DNA of 64,000 nucleotides, from positions 880,001-944,000 of the forward strand of contig JADANN010000438.1 of the NCBI GenBank assembly GCA_018806985.1. The letters run 5' to 3'. The notes beneath the pieces were generated by a model. The model did no database searches. It had not been told where the DNA came from and saw nothing but the letters and a program-made list of their open reading frames with translations. A program made the position numbers and the translations under genes. Below, piece after piece: positions 22,450-33,359 of the stretch. Every line of letters starts with the position of its first letter. The stretch's first letter is position 1. This stretch comes from Angiostrongylus vasorum (lineage: Eukaryota; Nematoda; Chromadorea; Rhabditida; Metastrongylidae).

Positions 22450-22838
22450 ACTCTTCGGTTTATCTCCTCATGGTGGCTGGGAGGTGTTCCTGGATGTTGG
22501 GCTGCGATGTACAGCGAGAGGATTCATCCCCCGCGGCAGGGTCTCCCAAGCTGAGAAGTAGTCCGCCGTTTCCATTAGGAAGCCCAGCTAAGAGTAAACC
22601 AATACCGGGATCCACCACCGTGCTGGTGTCAAAATAGTCGCATGATGGCAAATCTCCTTCTGATCCACATGGGCGGCGACTGCCTGTGATGATGAAGACC
22701 TGGGGCAAACTTTGCCCAGGCTGACCTCGGGATTCCAGGGAATCACAATGGCTTAACTAGCAAATCTCCGAAAAAATGTTAATAATGCTGGGACAGGCAA
22801 AAATCAGTGAGGACGGGCCGTCCAAGTATCCATGTATC
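22450..22838 (-). mobile_element. repeat C copy inside the duplication's right arm
   Basis: Reversed repeat C corresponding to the copy at 5026-5417. The junction with the neighbouring AT-rich block is the same in both arms. Confidence 0.88.
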
Positions 22839-23545
22839 AAATTATTTGCCCATTCTTTATCATCTCTTATTAAAAAAAAAAAAAAGATCGCTATTTACTG
22901 CTCCAACTAACTAAGGATGGAAACGTAGCGATATACAGGTAAGAAAAACGAGCACGTATTAAAAAAAACAGTGGCGAAAAAAACTGTAGAGACAATAGTT
23001 GAACAGAACAGGTTCAACGAGAAGAACTAGAGGGCATGTGTGAGAAAAGAAGAGAAGTGTAAGAGAGATTAGAGAAAAAAGTGTAAAAAACAAATAACCA
23101 ATCAATATATAATAATAAATATAGTGACGGACATATAATACTGAATGTAATAACATTTCGTCACGACAAAAAATTCTATACTCGCAACAAAACTAATTAC
23201 TGAACATACTGACAACCACACATCACGTGAAACATGAGACTTTTCCTCACAGGCCTCGTAGTCGTCAGAAATCAGAACCAGATATATTTTTTGAAAACTA
23301 GAAAAAAAACTGAGGAAGGACAGTTTCAAAGAACATTGTTTTGTTGTTTCAGAAGTGGCAATACAGGAGACCTCACAGAAACGGTTCTTTATGTCCTTTC
23401 AAATAGTACAGTTGTACTTTCGGTGCATGAGTTGATAAGCAGTGTTCTAGAAACATACTAGTCCCTTGTTTCACGATGAAATCGTTCAGCCTACTGCCAT
23501 CACGTTGCGTTGAACTTTGGCAGATTGGGTCAGATTGCGGTTGGT
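22450..23545 (-). repeat. right arm of inverted segmental duplication
   Basis: Inverse of 4395-5417. It ends at the GATTGGGTCAGATTGCGG junction, beside the perfect hairpin at 23553-23593. It contains about 65 bp near 23341-23405 missing from the left arm. Confidence 0.85.
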
Positions 23546-23552
23546 TGGTGCC

Positions 23553-23593
23553 GGTTTGGCCACGGTAGCTCAGTCATCTACCGTGGCCAAACC
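23553..23593. repeat. perfect 16-bp hairpin
   Basis: GGTTTGGCCACGGTAG at 23553-23568 is inverted at 23578-23593 with a 9-base loop (CTCAGTCAT). It lies within 10 bp of the end of the duplicated arm. Confidence 0.95.
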
Positions 23594-23725
23594 AGCAGCG
23601 CCTCTACCAAGGAGAAGTGGCCAGATTTCATTTTCGCTTGTGTAGTAATTCTTCTACTAATCGATCGAATCGATCGACATGACTTTAATACATAAAAGTA
23701 GGTTTATAAGTCTAAGTATGAAAGT

Positions 23726-24068
23726 TCCTCCCAACGGTTTACCGCCTCATCGTGGCTGGGAGGTGTTCCTGAGTGTCGGACTACGATATACACCAAGGGA
23801 TTCATCCTCTGGCAGGGTTTGTTTCCATTAGGAAGCCTAACTAAGGTAAATCAATACCAGGATCCACCAACGTCCTGGTTTCAAAGTCGCATGGTGGCAA
23901 ATCTACCTCTGATCCACAGGGCCTTCGACTGCCTGTAGTGGTGACAGACTTTGTCCAGGCTGTCCTGGGGATTCCAGGGAACCACAATGGTTTAACCAAC
24001 AAATCTCGGAAAATAAAGATTATGTTGGGGCCCGCACAACCAGTGAGGGCGAGCCATTTAAGTATCAG
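23726..24068 (-). mobile_element. repeat C copy
   Basis: Reversed repeat C (CTCCCAACGGTTTACCGCCT to CCATTTAAGTATCAGG) with two internal deletions totalling about 50 bp. Confidence 0.9.
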
Positions 24069-24307
24069 GTAAATAACTATTTCGGCAGCACTTTCAAATT
24101 GTATAAAATTAATACTAGAAACTGTTCTATGGCGTCATTTCTTTTAATTACTATATTGCTGGTACTATGGATTCGCAACAACGCGTATTTGTTTAAGTAC
24201 ATGTCCACTCGAAGTTGGTCGAGTCTTCCAGGTCTAAGCAAACACCTCTCAGTTCATAGTGAGTTCTGTGGGCTTAAATAAAAACGCTTAGGGTTTGAAG
24301 GCCTTTT

Positions 24308-24688
24308 TCAGTAAGATCCGGACCTTTTTGTTCTATAACGACAAATTTCTAATCTTTTGGAGTTCAAATCTCTTTTTCCACACTTTTTCCTGACATCAAT
24401 TATTATTAAAATTTCGTAGTTAGAAAATCTTAAAATCGAACAGCTTTTACACAAATCACTAATCATCCATAATACGATAGAACAAAGCCTCTTCCTCCTC
24501 CGTAGTGCTGTTAAAAGTTCTGTTTCTTGAGCACTGAAGTTACTGAGGAATGGCCAGAAGTTGTCTAAAAATCTCGAACAATCATAAATGCATGAAATTT
24601 TTTTTTGTTTTTGTGAAGAACTGCGGTAAGAAACGGAATCTGCCATTGTCGTACACCTTCGAATCGATGGGGCGACCTTCGTTGGCAT
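24308..24688 (-). CDS. doubtful 126-codon frame
   Basis: Longest open frame outside repeats, starting MPTKVAPSIRRCTTMADSVS at 24688. The C-terminal half is Leu/Ile/Lys/Ser-rich, as expected of AT-rich noncoding DNA. A second frame over the first 45 codons is also open (MDKCHKCQRRSPHRFEG). No homology, splice or promoter support. Confidence 0.15.
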   Translation of the reverse strand: MPTKVAPSIRRCTTMADSVSYRSSSQKQKKISCIYDCSRFLDNFWPFLSNFSAQETELLTALRRRKRLCSIVLWMISDLCKSCSILRFSNYEILIIIDVRKKCGKRDLNSKRLEICRYRTKRSGSY

Positions 24689-24905
24689 TTATGGCATTTG
24701 TCCATTCCGTGGGCAAATAATCAACGATGATGATTTGAACGATGAACTAAAAACTGCTAAAATGTGAGCCATGTCACGCTTACTCAGCTTGGCATTTATT
24801 CATCTGCCCTAAACAATAGTGGTTGTATAGTTGAATGCTCTTAAAATGTTGTGCTACTACCGTAATGCGAATTCCGATCGTTGCATGCACTTTTACCGTT
24901 TTCAG

Positions 24906-25028
24906 TTCCCTGTCAAAGATTTTCGTACCAAAGAACGAAACGCTGAAGAACGTGGATATACTCTCATCGGAAATCGAACTGATATCTTGTTGAATGTTCG
25001 TGTGTTTCCTTCTGGAATCTTGAGATGA
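24906..25028 (+). CDS. candidate terminal exon
   Basis: A CCGTTTTCAG acceptor ends at 24905 and the frame then runs 40 codons (FPVKDFRTKERNAEERGYTL, followed by IGNRTDILLNV) to TGA. Charged composition is unlike the surrounding AT-rich DNA. No partner exon was identified. Confidence 0.3.
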   Translation, partial: FPVKDFRTKERNAEERGYTLIGNRTDILLNVRVFPSGILR

Positions 25029-25339
25029 CCGTATCGTCGTGTTTATAAATCATTTCTAGCTGTCCACAGCGTGGTCCACTCCTGGTTGTCGTGGAACAGA
25101 AGAGGATTTCCTGGGTTACGTCTAAGTTATTGTCTCAGGCTGACTACAGTTTCTGACGTCGATTTATTCTAAGCTACTTTTTGGTGAAAATGCCAAGATC
25201 GTTTCCAGCTTTACTATCATTGTGTATAAAACAGAAATGTGTCGGTGACATCTAGAAAGACTTATATACTCTGAACCACTACGGTGTGCGACGAAAATTA
25301 ACGGAATGAAGAACTCTAACCTATTTTATTGAAGTAAAG

Positions 25340-25430
25340 CGTGAAAGGATAAAGCGTTCGTGAACTCTAGGTTTAGAACCAAAACCCGTGTGTGTATGAC
25401 GGAACACCTCTGACCACTGTGCTACCCAGT
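25340..25430 (-). mobile_element. internally deleted SINE-A remnant
   Basis: GGATAAAGCGTTC (3' end) is joined directly to head sequence (CACCTCTGACCACTGTGCTAC). About 180 bp of the body is missing. Confidence 0.65.
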
Positions 25431-25434
25431 CCCA

Positions 25435-26815
25435 TACCTCATTGAATTATGAGAAATATTTCATGATCCTAAAAAGAACTACCGTTCTCTATAAAATGTT
25501 TTTTAAGGCTTCTGTTAGCTCGTTCTCACATGATTTGAACACAGCAGCACTATCACTGTTTTACCACTGTACCACTATTATTCACGAAGAATTACCTATG
25601 TGCTCGTTGTTCGACTGCAGCTTAAAGATCTCTTGTCTTATTTCCTCGTCATCGAAGTGTTGAATGTTTGTCGAGTGTGATTTTCTCTGCCTAAACCCGT
25701 GCAGGTCTTCACTACAGATAGCCGCCTATCCTTGTGGATCAGGTAGGTGTATTTCCTGAGACCAGAATTCTTCAAAGATAGCAACCATTCCTGTGATTGC
25801 ATCGCTTCCAAAGATTGATCATCTACTGGCCAATCATTAACTTTAAAAGTGCAATTCTAAAATAAAAAGAGAACCTTTTTATTAATCACGATTTTTTTCA
25901 TATGTCCCATTTTCTCATCTTTTAAACATTTTATCAATTTTTCTCGTGACAAACACAGTCTCTCTGTTTTGAGAGAAATTCGTCTCTGATAGATCATGGG
26001 TCACTTTTTCCTTGACACGAGCATTAAAAAGGATAGATTTGCTTTTGTTTAAATAGTATTCCTGAGAAGAAACAACTAAGCGCTTTCTAACAAATTTCGA
26101 AGAGAATGACTCAAGTGCGAACATCGTTACGATGGAAATGAACGTACTGAATGGGGATAATCCTGATCTAGGGTCATCGAAGATGGTTAAGAGCGATTAA
26201 CTCAAGCCAGGGTCAGTGCAAATCCATGAAATTTCAGGGCTACCTACAGTAAATTACCGATATGCGCCCATACGAGTAGTACATCTTTTTGTGAATCGCT
26301 TTTTTGAAAGGTTTTCTGGTTAATTTTTATATTCATGAAAACATTTAGAAGAATATGGGAAAAAACAAAGAATAACGGAAGAAGGTCAGATCATTTTCTT
26401 TTCATCCGCAGTCTTGTTGCTCACGATCATAACCGAAACCTTTCTGATTCCTACTTGAGTTCTTGGTCGTTGTTCCCAGCATAGTCATTGTCTTGTTTTT
26501 TGAATCTGTCATGACTCTATTATGTCTGAAAAGGACTTCATGATAGTACCGTAGCAGTTAGAGTCAATCGGTAACTCCAATCAACTCAGCGCATTTTATT
26601 CCAGAAATCGATTTAAAATTGCTTGTATCATGTAGACTTCGTTTAAATAGCAATTTTTATTTTAAAGCACTAATTAGATACTTAAATGAGAGTTCAACTA
26701 GGCGTCAATGGAAATGATAAAAGTACAGTTCAAAAAAAAGAAAACGAAAGAACCAGTACCGCTCAACACTAGACGATTTAACGTCTACTACCGAGAGCAC
26801 ACTTAGTGTGGGTGC
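25435..26815. other. no confident gene
   Basis: A 69-codon minus-strand frame at 25915-26124 (begins MFALESFSSKFVRKRLVVSS) and a possible faint repeat C remnant near 25690-25750 are the only items noted. Confidence 0.35.
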
Positions 26816-26821
26816 CCAGGG

Positions 26822-26962
26822 TTTTAGTGCGTGTGCACTTATGTATCTTATGTGTGTAGTATGTATATCTGTGTGCACTGTGTGTATGAATGTGTGTATT
26901 TGTGTGTGTGTATGTGTGTATGTTTGTATGTGTGTATATGTGTATGTGTGTGTGTATCAGCC
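26822..26962. repeat. (TG)n/(TGTA)n microsatellite
   Basis: Alternating TGTG/TATG tract, followed by four CCAG units (26963-26978) and GATCGGTCGGTC units to about 27025. Overlapping frames on both strands are artefacts. Confidence 0.95.
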
Positions 26963-27159
26963 AGCCAGCCAGCCTGCAAGCCGGTCGATGGGTCGATCGG
27001 TCGGTCTGTTGGTCGATCGGTCGATTGTTTTTCTTTACACAAATCTCTTCGTCTTAGGCGATGCGTAATGCCCGTCGTGGTTTTTTCCTCTTTTTCACGA
27101 TGTCAAACGATCGCTCTGGACTCGCACGTTTCAGTTTTTTATGATGCTTCCGTAATAAC

Positions 27160-27212
27160 AGGAGTAGTACTAGTAGTACTGCTAGTAGAAGTAGTACTAG
27201 TAGTAGTGGTTT
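27160..27212. repeat. TAG/TAC trinucleotide tract
   Basis: Imperfect AGTAGTACTAGTAG repeats. Confidence 0.85.
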
Positions 27213-27540
27213 CTCATTATTCAACACTTAAGCACAAAACTAAGCAAAAGCCTAAAAATTCCTCGTAGTACGTTTTTTCCTCAGTTCTTCTGTCAATTTA
27301 ATAATAAGTTTCAAGCTGAATTATCGCTTCGTGAGATATTTTTTCTTCTTTGTTTCCTGTGATTGTTTTCACACAATATCGCGTAAAATATGCGTGTGAT
27401 GACTGTTAGAAGAAATCATAAAAGTACATGAAATCAGAAAGCGCATTAGACTGGATAGATGCAATCGTGAAAGTTATGCGAAAAATCCCAAATAATATCG
27501 ATGAGGTGGTTTTTTGTTCTTTTTTACTCTATTAAAAGAG

Positions 27541-27900
27541 AGCGGATAACGCAGTGATAGTGATGCCGTTCGTCACGAACACGGTGCCGGTTCGACCTAC
27601 ACCGAGCTCGCCAAGCCTGTTCATTCCTCTGCCGTCGGGAAATTGGTACCAGACTTCTCAGATTCTATGGGATTAGCTCTGTAGTCTATGTGGTAACGCT
27701 TTAGCCCCTGCTATCTCGGGACTCTATGGCGAATCGCCTCGATCAGCATTTAACGACATTCATGCCGAAAGGAAAATCCGCACGCAGCAGCCGAATCCAC
27801 ATGCGTAAAGTTCGTAGAGCTTCGAGGGTGATGGATGTGAGGAAAGGAAATTGAATGCTAGAAGTGTTAGAATCGGCAAAGTAGATATGAGAGAGAGGTC
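27541..27900 (+). mobile_element. SINE-B long-form copy
   Basis: tRNA-like head (ATAACGCAGTGATAGTGATG, B box GGTTCGACC), shared core CGTCGGGAAATTGGTACCAG, then the SINE-B 3' part (GATCAGCATTTAACGACATT, GAAGTGTTAGAATCGGCAAA). Confidence 0.8.
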
Positions 27901-28540
27901 GTGTGAAGCAAACCTTTACTCTATTTTTTGTTTTGGGAAAATAAGATGAGAGTATTCGAAAATCGCTCGGATACTTTACCGTCTTAGCCCTTTAGCTTTA
28001 CTCAGGGTGTTGAACTACTGTTGTGGAACATTGTAGAACAGGATTCTATCCGCTTTCACCTCACTCGCAGACAGGATCACCAAAATTGCGATGAAGTTCG
28101 ACATTTTTATTCAAAATCCCAGCTGAAAGCGAACGAATGCCAAGAATGACGTCTGTCCTAGAAGAAACAAAGCCTCATAGTGGTGGCAAACCTTCCCCAT
28201 AACATTTCACAGAGGCGGTCATCGGACTAGGAACGGCCTGGCACGACTATCAGGCAAAAAGTCCTTTCACGAACAGCAACACACCATTTATATAAATGTT
28301 TATGAAGATGAGTTATTCACCCGCCAATGATCAAAAAGGAAGTTTACCAAGAAAAATCAAGGAGTGATGGTCGTTTAGATTACTGGTTGTCATTCCAATC
28401 CCTTCCACATCTTCATCTCAGTTTGAAAATGACAGAATTTTCTGGAAACCACTACGGCATTGTTTATTCTTCTACCTGGATAACTTTGTCTATTTCTTTT
28501 ATCTGCGTATTCTAGTAAATACTATATTGTTAAGGGGGCG

Positions 28541-28797
28541 TGTGGCGCAGTGGTCGGAGGCGCCCTGCGTAGAATCGGTGCCCGCGTCCATGGCCCACCA
28601 AGCTCTCCATTCCCTACGGGTTCAGCAAATTGGTAGTAGACCTGTCTGGTAGAATGGCAACACTGGCTCGATACATCGGTAGGTTACCGCGAGTCATTGC
28701 AATGGCCAGATGTGCCTTCACTTACCTCCAACAATACTTAATGAAGTCGGTTCCATGGCGCATACCTCAGGGGATTGATCAACGCCAAGAGCTTTGT
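28541..28797 (+). mobile_element. SINE-A copy
   Basis: GTGTGGCGCAGTGGTCGGAG head with a shortened B-box region, core GGTTCAGCAAATTGGTAGTA, 3' end AACGCCAAGAGCTTTG. Confidence 0.92.
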
Positions 28798-28944
28798 CTA
28801 TTGTAATCTATCAGAGAAATATGGAATACCTTATTGTATTAAAGTGTAGTTTCTTGATGAGTTTCTCGAGTAAACATGTTGAATATCTGATAATTATGTG
28901 CACAATAGTAATTATGGAGATTAATGTTTACTTTTTTATTTCCT

Positions 28945-29160
28945 GCCAACTACAATTTTCACGACAGGTATTATGCGAAATCAATCACAACGATGCTGAG
29001 ATATTCATAAAACTTGGAGCCCGGGGGAAGATCGAACCACGATTACCCTTTCCAGGGGCTCGCGCATTACGCACTGAACCAGGGAAGCCCTTGCTCTGCA
29101 TTTCTCTCTGCTAGTTTTCTATATACCAGTGCCACCAGCAATCACTCGTCATTCGGAAGA
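28945..29160 (-). mobile_element. SINE-D copy with clear tRNA-like head
   Basis: Reversed: GGGCTTCCCTGGTTCAGTGC (A box region) and GTGGTTCGATC (B box), about 45 bases apart, followed by CCGGGCTCCAAG. The frame at 28794-29114 overlaps it and is not a gene. Confidence 0.85.
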
Positions 29161-29164
29161 TTTT

Positions 29165-30325
29165 CAATGGATTTGTACGTAGCAGAACACCGTTTATGTT
29201 TCACTGCAACTGATTTCCATACCATTAGGGAAAATTTCGCTCGCTATTAAGTATTTCTTACGTGTAAAATGGAATATTTTTATTCTGACAGTCCCACTTT
29301 TCTTCTCTTGTCGTTCGCTACGGGACCCACACATACATCTACAGTATGCTCTTCCTGCAACTATTGCGTATGTTCTCGAAATTCTTCGCCAGGAAATATG
29401 CAGTTACTACGTAGCTTATAAGCTTTAGCGTTAAGCCATAGGTTTTAGTGACATTCTATGGTCGAAATTTCGGATTACATTCTTGTCCTCATAAATCACC
29501 ATTGTTTTCCTCAATGTTTTTCCTCACTTTCCTCATTATTTCAGGGCTCTGCCTCTTTTCGTTCCCCTGTTTACAAGTGATCATTTTTCTCTTTGACACT
29601 CATACTTAACTGAATATTTCTCTGAAGATGAAATTTAAATGGTTTAAACTGAAGGGGGGCGGGCGGGGACATCTGAAGCTGAACAAAAACAGCACGAAGT
29701 ATTCTTCTTATTTGTAGGAAAGCATAACTACGGCTATACATCGAGGGAATTACATATTCTTCAACTTTTAGTAGTATATCCATAAATTAATTGTTTTAAG
29801 TATTTAAATACTTCTTTAAGAGATGTATGTTTATCGCAGTGTAGCATTTTGATAAAATCATATCTTAACATGGATCCTTCACTATTCATTTGACAAGAAC
29901 TTCTGCAGAAGAGCGCTTATGAAGAAGTCCAGATATATTTGAATACTGGGGTGGGCCTTCAAATCCTTACGACTCATGTCGGTTCCACCATGATTTCGTC
30001 TCAATTTGTCATGAACTTAATCTACATAGCTTTTTGTACACGCTAACGTCTTGAATTCGTAGTCATTCATAGCTCTGTTTGTGTTATTCAAGTTGTGGCT
30101 TACAACTGATTGCCATGAGCCACCACGACATCTACCCATATTCTAAGTAAGAGTAGGAGCAGGACCCGAATGAGACCATTGAATCCACTGAGGACTCGCT
30201 CTTTTTCATTCTTCATCTAGTCCATCTGCTGTTTTTCAGTCTTCTCACCACATTGTCGATTCACCAAATAACTTCGCAAACGAAAAGAGGAAACAACCTC
30301 GAAATCTACGTTTTTTTTACATGAC
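29165..30325. other. no gene or repeat seen
   Basis: AT-rich DNA. A G-rich patch (GGGGGGCGGGCGGGG near 29655) interrupts it. Confidence 0.45.
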
Positions 30326-30329
30326 CTGT

Positions 30330-30597
30330 CATCGCATCTACTTTGGCGTTTTCCGCTAATTCATCGGCCACAAGAGTCATCGAACATTTCGCGTGTTGTT
30401 TCGGCTGCTCTTTGAGGGACTTCGTCTTCTTTATGAATGTCTTAGAATGCTGGTCGACTCGATTGTCCTTGCAATCTTGGAGGTAGCCAGGCTACAGCGT
30501 TTCAACGTGGGTTGGGGTAGTGCGTTAGAGAAGGGGTCGAACTAGCGCCTTTGCCTCCTGATCGACATTATCACTAACCACAGCGCTACCCCTTCCC
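30330..30597 (-). mobile_element. SINE-B short-form copy
   Basis: Reversed. Its head reads GGTAGCGCTGTGGTTAGTGA with B box GTTCGACCCC. This short form lacks the shared core. Confidence 0.9.
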
Positions 30598-30711
30598 CGA
30601 ATTTTATAAACAAGCTAAAGGAAATTGGTGCTGACTACGCCATCGCCCTATAAATTGATTTCTTATGCAGATATAAGACAAATTTATTGCTAGTATGTGA
30701 TGATTGAGGGT

Positions 30712-30995
30712 GCGTGTTGGCGTAGTGGTTACTGCTGCCCTTCAATGCACACAGAGTCGTTGGTTCGACTTCAGGATTAATCGATCCCTCCATCTCTTCA
30801 GGACCGACAAATTGCTACAAGATTATTTGGGAGGTTAACAGCACTACTTGACACATTGTTAGACCGCCGCAAGTGATTGCATATTGAATATGGGACAGAT
30901 ATGCATTCAATCAGCTCTACGATGGTACGAATTGAGCCGAATACATGATTCTGTAAAGCATTGACAAGCGCTAAAAAGCTCTACCACTTTATCCT
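30712..30995 (+). mobile_element. SINE-A-related copy, alternative head
   Basis: Head GTTGGCGTAGTGGTTACTGC, B box GGTTCGACTTC, core GACAAATTGCTACAAGATTA, 3' half of SINE-A type. Confidence 0.8.
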
Positions 30996-30999
30996 TCAT

Positions 31000-32095
31000 A
31001 ATGAAGCGCGAAAATAACTAGTAACATTCAGAAGGAATCCGATGCCACCGTTTATCCATAGAATACGTAATGACTATGGAATTCGAATCGATAAATAGTT
31101 TAGTAGCAGTATTATTAGGAACTGGCTCAGGAGTGAAAATAGTCTACTCACCAAGCGCTGGAAGTTATGTTAACAGCGGTGGACGGATTTCTAAGGAATA
31201 GTGCTTCGAGTTTATTTAAGCGCTCATTCGTTCACTGACTCTCATGATCAGTACGGTATGCCCAAAAAAATTGACCGACGGATATGGTAACATTTTTGGA
31301 ACTGTCCTTTATGATGTCGTTAAAGAAACTCTGGGAGATAGGTTGAGTTTTTTGCCAGTATGTCATTTTTTCATCTCTGACACGAATTTAGAGGGTAATT
31401 GCATTCCCTACAATGAGTGTGTTTTTTCTTCTTTTTTTCTCAAATCCCATTATATTCTACGAGCAGTTCCTAGTGTAACTCACGATGTCCGCTCTCTGAT
31501 TGTTATAAGCCGTTTATTCGATTACAACATAAGCTTTTATCAAAAAAAATTATAGCTTTTTATTTTAATTCGCGGCGTACTACCTCACTATTTTCATTCG
31601 AAGAATCGATATGTATCCAGTACATGGACACCATTGTGTATTGTTTTTCCTATTCTATTCTACACTATTCTAGTACTCTTAAGCAAGGAAACAGTTCAAA
31701 ACTCGTTCCGTTAGGATGACATGTAACAAGCATGCGTTTCCTTTGGTGGAAGTCATGTTTTTCTTCTTCCTTGGTATTTCTTTTTTTTTCAAATTTAGTC
31801 ACTTTCATCCTCCCATCTTGCTCATTTTTCTTCTCATTGTTCCTCCATTTCTATGCATGTTATCCGTGTTGTTTGCATTTTTCTCTACTTCTGCCTCTTC
31901 ATATTTTTTATTCTGCTCCACATTTTCTGTTTTTCTTTTCGTCGGCGATTTTTTGCACTGCTGCGTAACTATTTCTTGCTGTGGGATTGGAACCGCTACA
32001 GTAAGATTCTTATGAATAGCTAGGAGGCCATCGGCTCAGCCTTCATTCTACGGTCTGTCTGGAATTTATGATGAAGCGCCACATCTCACCATTCC
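31000..32095. other. no confident gene; T-rich
   Basis: A 103-codon frame at 31244-31555 and a pyrimidine-rich tract at 31740-31960 were noted. Neither shows splice or homology support. Confidence 0.35.
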
Positions 32096-32099
32096 CCTG

Positions 32100-32227
32100 C
32101 TAGATGATTTTTTTCTGCTTGCTCGATCATAAATATTGGTGAGCGATGGTGGGAACATCGCTGATTCGTCTAAGAAAAGTTCCTCAAGAATGTCGGAATA
32201 ATGAAGAGAGTCTGATCTGATCAACAT
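32100..32227 (-). CDS. candidate exon, minus strand
   Basis: From ATG at 32227 the frame reads MLIRSDSLHYSDILEELFLD, continues through ESAMFPPSLTNIYDRASRKK, and reaches a GTGAGA donor just below 32100. Acidic then basic composition is unlike AT-rich noise. It may belong with the minus-strand frame at 32894-33064. Protein unknown. Confidence 0.35.
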
Positions 32228-32893
32228 GTTGTAGTTTGTATTCCAGTTTGCATTACACAAAAAACGGATTACCTTATACCTGTATAGGGAGTATATGATG
32301 AATAGGGAGAATAGAAAGTCCAAAAAAAATCAAGAATGTTCTTACTTCATAGTAGATTATTTTGCGAGGCGGCTCAATGTATATAACGAAATATCCATTA
32401 GTTTTATTAAATGTAAAAAAATTAAAACTTTCAGAAACTCTATTTATGACTGTTTTCACCTATCTACTATTAATATGGCATACAGTAGAGCTACGGTTCA
32501 GGCGCGAAACATTTTAAGTTAGTTAGTCTCAGAATCTTCTACTTTGGCGTTACAATGGTGGTAGGCCATTGCTACATGCAGTTGGAAAGCATTAAGCCCA
32601 AAATTCGCACTTTGGCTCGCTAATTAGAGTTGACAGTAACCCAAAACTAGTTAAATATTCTGAACATCGTCAGTAGATGCTTTGTATTCGTTTTCCAATA
32701 GTAAATGAAGTGTTACGATGACAACAACGGCAACGATTAAGAACCCCTTCAATTGCGTCGTCATTTACTAGCATCATGCCGAAAAAACATAATGGCAATC
32801 GTTTAGTGACTGAACATCTCTAGCGTATTTAAATTCTACGAGAACGTAAAGTATCCGCGTTACATCAGTCAAAGATGGCTTATCTTGATTTAC

Positions 32894-33064
32894 CGTAGGA
32901 AAATGATTCAGGCGATTGATGTTCGCCTGACGTTGATGGCGATTATTCGCATCGAAATCGATGTTCATTCTTACATTACTTCCCTTCCTGTTCCTGTTTG
33001 AAGATGAAAATCTAACTCTTGTACGTCTGTTCCGTAAAGAGTGAACCTTGCTTCTAGTGGTCTT
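32894..33064 (-). CDS. candidate exon, Arg/Asn-rich
   Basis: On the minus strand a GGCAG acceptor precedes a frame rich in Arg, Asn and Ser (RNRRTRVRFSSSNRNRKGSN; later NNRHQRQANINRL). It ends at a CCTACG/GTAAAT donor. A plus-strand frame over the same bases is also open, so strand is uncertain. Confidence 0.25.
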
Positions 33065-33139
33065 CTGCCATTAATTGATTGGTGACACATTTTTACTGCA
33101 AGCCTGGATGGAACTATGTGATGATCTTCATGTCTTCAG

Positions 33140-33352
33140 AATGAGCGGAGCATATTGGATAAGTCGTACGACATACAAGTTCAGCTGGATGAAGACATTA
33201 CTACTGTCCACTTAAATGGTCTAATAGCTGTGAGTGGATGCAAAAGATGAATTTGATGTGATCTAATCTGATTTGTCTAATTTATTTAATTCATCATTCA
33301 GCTTAATTCATCGGTGCATAAGAAACGAAAGATGCGTCATGGTTTGCTTTGA
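33140..33352 (+). CDS. candidate penultimate and terminal exons
   Basis: Best-supported exon pair in the window. A GTCTTCAG acceptor ends at 33139. Exon 33140-33229 is exactly 30 codons (NERSILDKSYDIQVQLDEDI, then TTVHLNGLIA). A GTGAGT donor starts at 33230, the 72-bp intron ends in CATTCAG at 33301, and exon 33302-33352 continues in phase 0 (LNSSVHKKRKMRHGLL) to TGA. The C-terminus is strongly basic. The protein family is not recognised and upstream exons were not identified. Confidence 0.45.
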
Positions 33353-33359
33353 ATACCAC

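Noticed and set aside
26808..27268. 86-145-codon frames around 26.8-27.3 kb
   Set aside because: Derived from (TG)n, CCAG and GATCGGTC simple repeats.
28794..29114. 106-codon frame
   Set aside because: Its second half is SINE-D and the first half is AT-rich noise.
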